Positions 60,289-64,000 of a DNA stretch of 64,000 nucleotides are shown here, in pieces. The notes beneath the pieces were generated by a model. The model saw nothing but the letters and a program-made list of their open reading frames with translations. It ran no database searches and was not told where the DNA came from. Within the stretch, counting starts at the first letter, position 1. Each line of letters opens with the position of its first letter. A program made the translations under genes and the position numbers. The DNA is from Closterium sp. NIES-65. Lineage: Eukaryota > Streptophyta > Zygnematophyceae > Desmidiales > Closteriaceae. The DNA lies in assembly GCA_948144175.1 (NCBI GenBank), contig CANXME010002503.1, positions 124,001-188,000 of the forward strand. The letters run 5' to 3'.

Positions 60289-63200
60289 TGTTAGAAACAA
60301 TCGGTCCTAAGCGCCTCTGCCGTGTCGAAACACTAAGGCACAAGCGAAGCAAAGCATATCGAGGCACCAACGAGTCAACCCTCGGAGGTTGAAGTAACTG
60401 CTGGAGGTTACGCGAAAGTCAAAGGTCAGCGACCTTTGACCTGACAAGTACAGCGCGACAGCAAGGACACACAACTGACTCGCTACAGAGCAGCTGCCCG
60501 AATCGTCACTGTATCGAACCGCAACAGCAACAAGTAAAACAGTTACAACCGTATCTCTTCGTATTCCTTGTACTCTTATATAATCTTGTATCTCTTTGTT
60601 TTAATCAACTTACTTTGCCCTCACATACTAGCGCAAGGTGGTTCACAACTCCTTATTAACGCTTCCGCTACTACACCAACTCTACCCAGAGTTCACCCCT
60701 GCAAAGATCCTAAGGGCTTTTTCAGCCCAACATGGTATGAGAGCTATCAGTGGGAATTCAACTTCTATACCAACAGTATCAATCAGCATGGCTACACAAA
60801 AAGAAAGGAGCAACTCCAACGGCTCACAGGGAACTACTCCTACTCCACCTCCTGCCTCTGGTCTACAGACAGAGGAGGGCACGGCAACAAGACCCAGAGC
60901 AACATCTACCGAGACTCCCACGAATCAACCTGCATGTCAGAATGTTCTTATCTAGCCTGTAGTGGGGTGCTCTATAGCGAGTACAACCCTGTTAGGGTTT
61001 GCTATATGTATCCCAACTGCTGCTAGTCAAACACTCTTCTTTCTTCTAATTTTGTCACTGCAGACTTCGACCAGAGCATGATGGAGAAGTTTTTCTCCTT
61101 CATGTCCTTCTACGAGCAACACCAGCAATCGGCGCCTGCGCAGTCACACAACAGCAACAACAACGGAGCAACACCCATGAGTCTCGACGGCTCATCATAT
61201 GCACGAGGAAATCAACAACAGCAGCCTACCTTTGCTCCGTACGAGCGCGGGTCCATCAGCTTGATGCCACACCCACAGCCCTCACCTGGACAAGAAAAAC
61301 CACTGGACGCATTGCAAGTTCAGTCGAAGTTCGCTCACGTTCTGAAGATGCAGACGTCAAGACCCTTCGATGGAAAGGACTTCTTCACTTGGTCGTTCGA
61401 GTTCGAGCTGATGATGGAAGGCGCGCAGATACTCGGGTTCTTCGACGGGTCTCTGCCATACACAACAAACGGCACACAGTACGAGAAGCAGCAGTACACC
61501 TATCAGTCAATGATGGCGTATACGATCCTACTGAGGAACATCACCCCGACTCAACAGCAGAACATAAGGACTTACCGAGGTTACGGCAAGTCCGCGGAGC
61601 TCGCGTACAACCACCTGAAGAGCCTGTATCAAGCAACAGACAGCGTAAGTCAAAGTCGGTTAATGGCGCAACTGACAACGGTTGAAATGAAACCAGGGGA
61701 GAAAGGAATGGCGTATATCAGTCGATGTCGCGAGTTGCGCGACAAGCTTCTTCGATGCGGAGGGTCGATTTCTGAAGACGCCTTCGTGACAGTCATCATC
61801 GGCGGCCTCGGTCCTCAATGGCGCGCCACAAAGGCCATCCTCGGAGCTCACGGAAGAATCTCCGAAGTAGCGCTCTGCGTCAAAATCCACGCCGAGCAGC
61901 AAGACATGGACCTGCAAGAAGAACGATACAGAAAGAAGACATCAGCACCGGAATTCGCGTTCCACACCCAGCGACGCTACAACAACAACAACAACCGAAG
62001 CCAGTACCTCCGTTCTGCCACATCTGCAAAACTTCAGGACACCCGCGTACACACTGCCCGAATCGTCAACAGTCAACAACCCCACAACGGCAACTTCGAC
62101 CTTCAAGCAACCAAATCGCCTCAACGCAAGTAAATCCCACGACTCAGATTCAAGCTTCAACGATCTCAACAGGACAACCTGCACAAGGAGCAAGAAACAT
62201 CGTCAACTGCATGGCAAAGCTGACAGACTCCTGCATCACCGAGTCACCACCACACTACTCACCGGAAGAACATCTCGATGAAACCACACCCCGCCGCGAG
62301 TCATTCAACCGAACCCGACATACGCCGCCATCGCCCAAAGCGAACCATCCGGAAGGGACACAAGGTTCTTGGACAGTTGCTGCGGACAGCACATGTGCTC
62401 CTCGGGACGCTTCGTTCAACGAGAACACCAAATTCAATGCGAAGTTGTCATCAGAGTCGCCAACAATCAGAACCTGCGAACACGACGACAAGGCGTAGTT
62501 CAACTTCAGTCAAGGGAAACAAGCGTTATACTGCAGATGTCAAAAGTACTAATCGCGGAGGGACTCGGCTACAACTTACTGAGTGTCAGTCAGCTAATGG
62601 CGAAGGGGATTCACCTCGAAGCAGACAGCACCACCCAAGAATTCAAGCTGTATCACGGGAGAGGAGGACTCTACATCGGCAAGGCGGTCCTCAAGAACAA
62701 CGTCTTCGTTCTTGATTTCGTTCCTGACCTTGGCACCGCCGACAGCGACGCCATCGTCAACTTCACCAACTGGACACACCCTCTAGACCTTGATCCAGAC
62801 TTCAGTCCAGAAGGCTTCTGGTATTCACACACCATCCCTGAAGCAGAAAGAACAAGGGCGTTAGCAACAATTCAGACAACATCGGCAGCAGCAGAGACAA
62901 CATCGGCAGCAGCAGAGACAACATCAGCAGCAGCAGAGACAACATCGGCAGCAGCAGAACCATCAACGGCAGCAGCAGGAACGTCAACACCAATCGCTGG
63001 TCCTTCAACGACACCGCTCCTCATCGACGACACACCACCAACACCCGCGCAACAACTACACCCAGCACCACGAGAAGTTCATCGTAGCGCCAACTTCACC
63101 GCCAACTTCTACTCCAACTCCGACATGTACCGACGATCACCCGGACATCGCGCCAACGAAAGCACCTGGCATGCAAGGATGGGACATCCAAGCAACACAG

Positions 63201-64000
63201 TATTAAACAATACAATAAGAGCAGGAGTACTCGACAAGGACTCACTCCTACTGACCGACGGACGAGAACTTCAACGAGTACGCGGAACGTGCTTCACCTG
63301 CCCTGAAGGTGACTTACCACATCGACCGTTCGCGCCTCATCACAACCCGAGCGCTCTTGCGTACGCACCACTCGAGAAGGTGTATAGCGACATCCTGTTC
63401 AATCGGGAACCAGGACAAGTAACATACAACTACACGATCACCTTCATCGACGCCGCCACCCGTTACGTCTGGCACCTAAACCTCCCTAGCCGCGACATGG
63501 CATTCGCAGCCTTCGTTGCCTGGCTACCAGTAGCAGAGAGAGAATCTGGCATGCAACTGAAAAGCTTCCAGTCAGATGTTTGAGGAGAATACACCTCTCA
63601 GCGATTCAAGCAGTACCTGGCGGAAAGGGGAATCGAGCAGCTCATCTCCCTTCCCTACGCCCATCAGCAGCAAGGTGTAGCAGAAAGAATGAACAAGACC
63701 CTGCAGAACAGCATGCGCAAACTGTTACGTGGCATGCCGCTACCCAACCACCAGTGGCCTGCAGCAATGGACCACGCTGTCATGCTACACAACTTGCTGT
63801 CGTCATCATCGCTTCCAAACAACGCATCACCGCATCTGCTATGGACAGGGAAACAGGGCAGCACAAAAATGTTACGAATTTTCGGATGCATGGTACAGTA
63901 CCGACCCCCAACAGCACGAGCGGGCCAATTTTCTCAACGAGCACAGTGGGGACTACACCTGGGAATCGAAAAGAACTACAACGCGTGGAAAATCTTCGAC
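60289..64000 (+). mobile_element. Ty1/copia LTR retrotransposon (element C), related to B, broken, cut by window end
   Basis: 5' LTR 60289-60732 (444 bp, TGTTAG…CCAACA), clearly related to the LTR of element B but diverged. It is followed by TGGTATGAGAGC, a primer-binding-site variant. gag, protease and integrase parts resemble those of B closely (FDGKDFFTWSFEFELMMEG, DALQVQSKFAHVLK). A stretch near the start of gag is foreign to B. At least a few breaks are present. It lies head to head with B, 12 bp apart. Its 3' half is outside the window. Confidence 0.9.

Overview
The window looks like nuclear DNA of a streptophyte (plant-lineage) eukaryote. A charophyte green alga, perhaps zygnematophycean, is my best guess, but that is inference only. 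The evidence is spliceosomal genes with GT-AG introns, a CPSF30 protein carrying a YTH domain (the plant CPSF30-L form), a plant-type casein kinase 1, a plant DUF266/GT14 glycosyltransferase, an Elongator subunit ELP5 with the plant C-terminus, and Ty1/copia elements. I found no tRNA, rRNA or CRISPR array.

Layout. 1-22976 (-): a gene of at least 21 exons encoding a bacterial, DnaE-type DNA polymerase III alpha subunit with a long N-terminal extension, cut by the left window edge. Its introns hold many minisatellites, including 122 copies of a 31-bp unit at 16167-19948, and a Ty1/copia element at 5225-10756. 23241-23898: a long-terminal-inverted-repeat element in the shared 5' region. 24247-27459 (+): a seven-exon glycosyltransferase gene. 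27460-31500: mostly non-coding, with a ~605-bp tandem repeat. About 31740-33660 (+): the 3' exons of a gene I do not recognise. 34922-41278 (-): CPSF30-L, six exons. 42023-45431 (-): ELP5, eight exons. 46669-52102 (+): casein kinase 1-like, about 13 exons. 54201-60276 (-) and 60289 to beyond 64000 (+): two related Ty1/copia elements, head to head.

For dnaE, the glycosyltransferase, CPSF30-L, ELP5 and CK1 I built exon models by hand from protein-family recognition plus GT/AG sites. The internal exon junctions used are phase-consistent, which supports the models. The last CK1 exon end, the unrecognised gene's 5' end and the N-terminal start codons remain provisional.

The main observation is a recurring architecture. 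In all five recognised genes, introns carry extra, partly decayed tandem copies of an exon edge, most often the last bases of the upstream exon together with its 5' splice site, sometimes the acceptor with the first bases of the downstream exon. In several introns such a donor lies inside, or directly next to, a minisatellite (31-bp array in dnaE, 76-bp array in CPSF30-L, 23-bp and 10-bp arrays in dnaE, ~20-bp array in ELP5). This looks like a genome-wide process that multiplies splice-junction DNA. It may create decoy splice sites, alternative exons and, by tandem duplication, new introns.

The genes do not form a pathway. dnaE would act in (probably organellar) DNA replication, CPSF30-L in mRNA 3'-end formation and m6A reading, ELP5 in tRNA wobble-uridine modification, CK1 in signalling, and the GT14-like enzyme in glycan synthesis in the secretory pathway.
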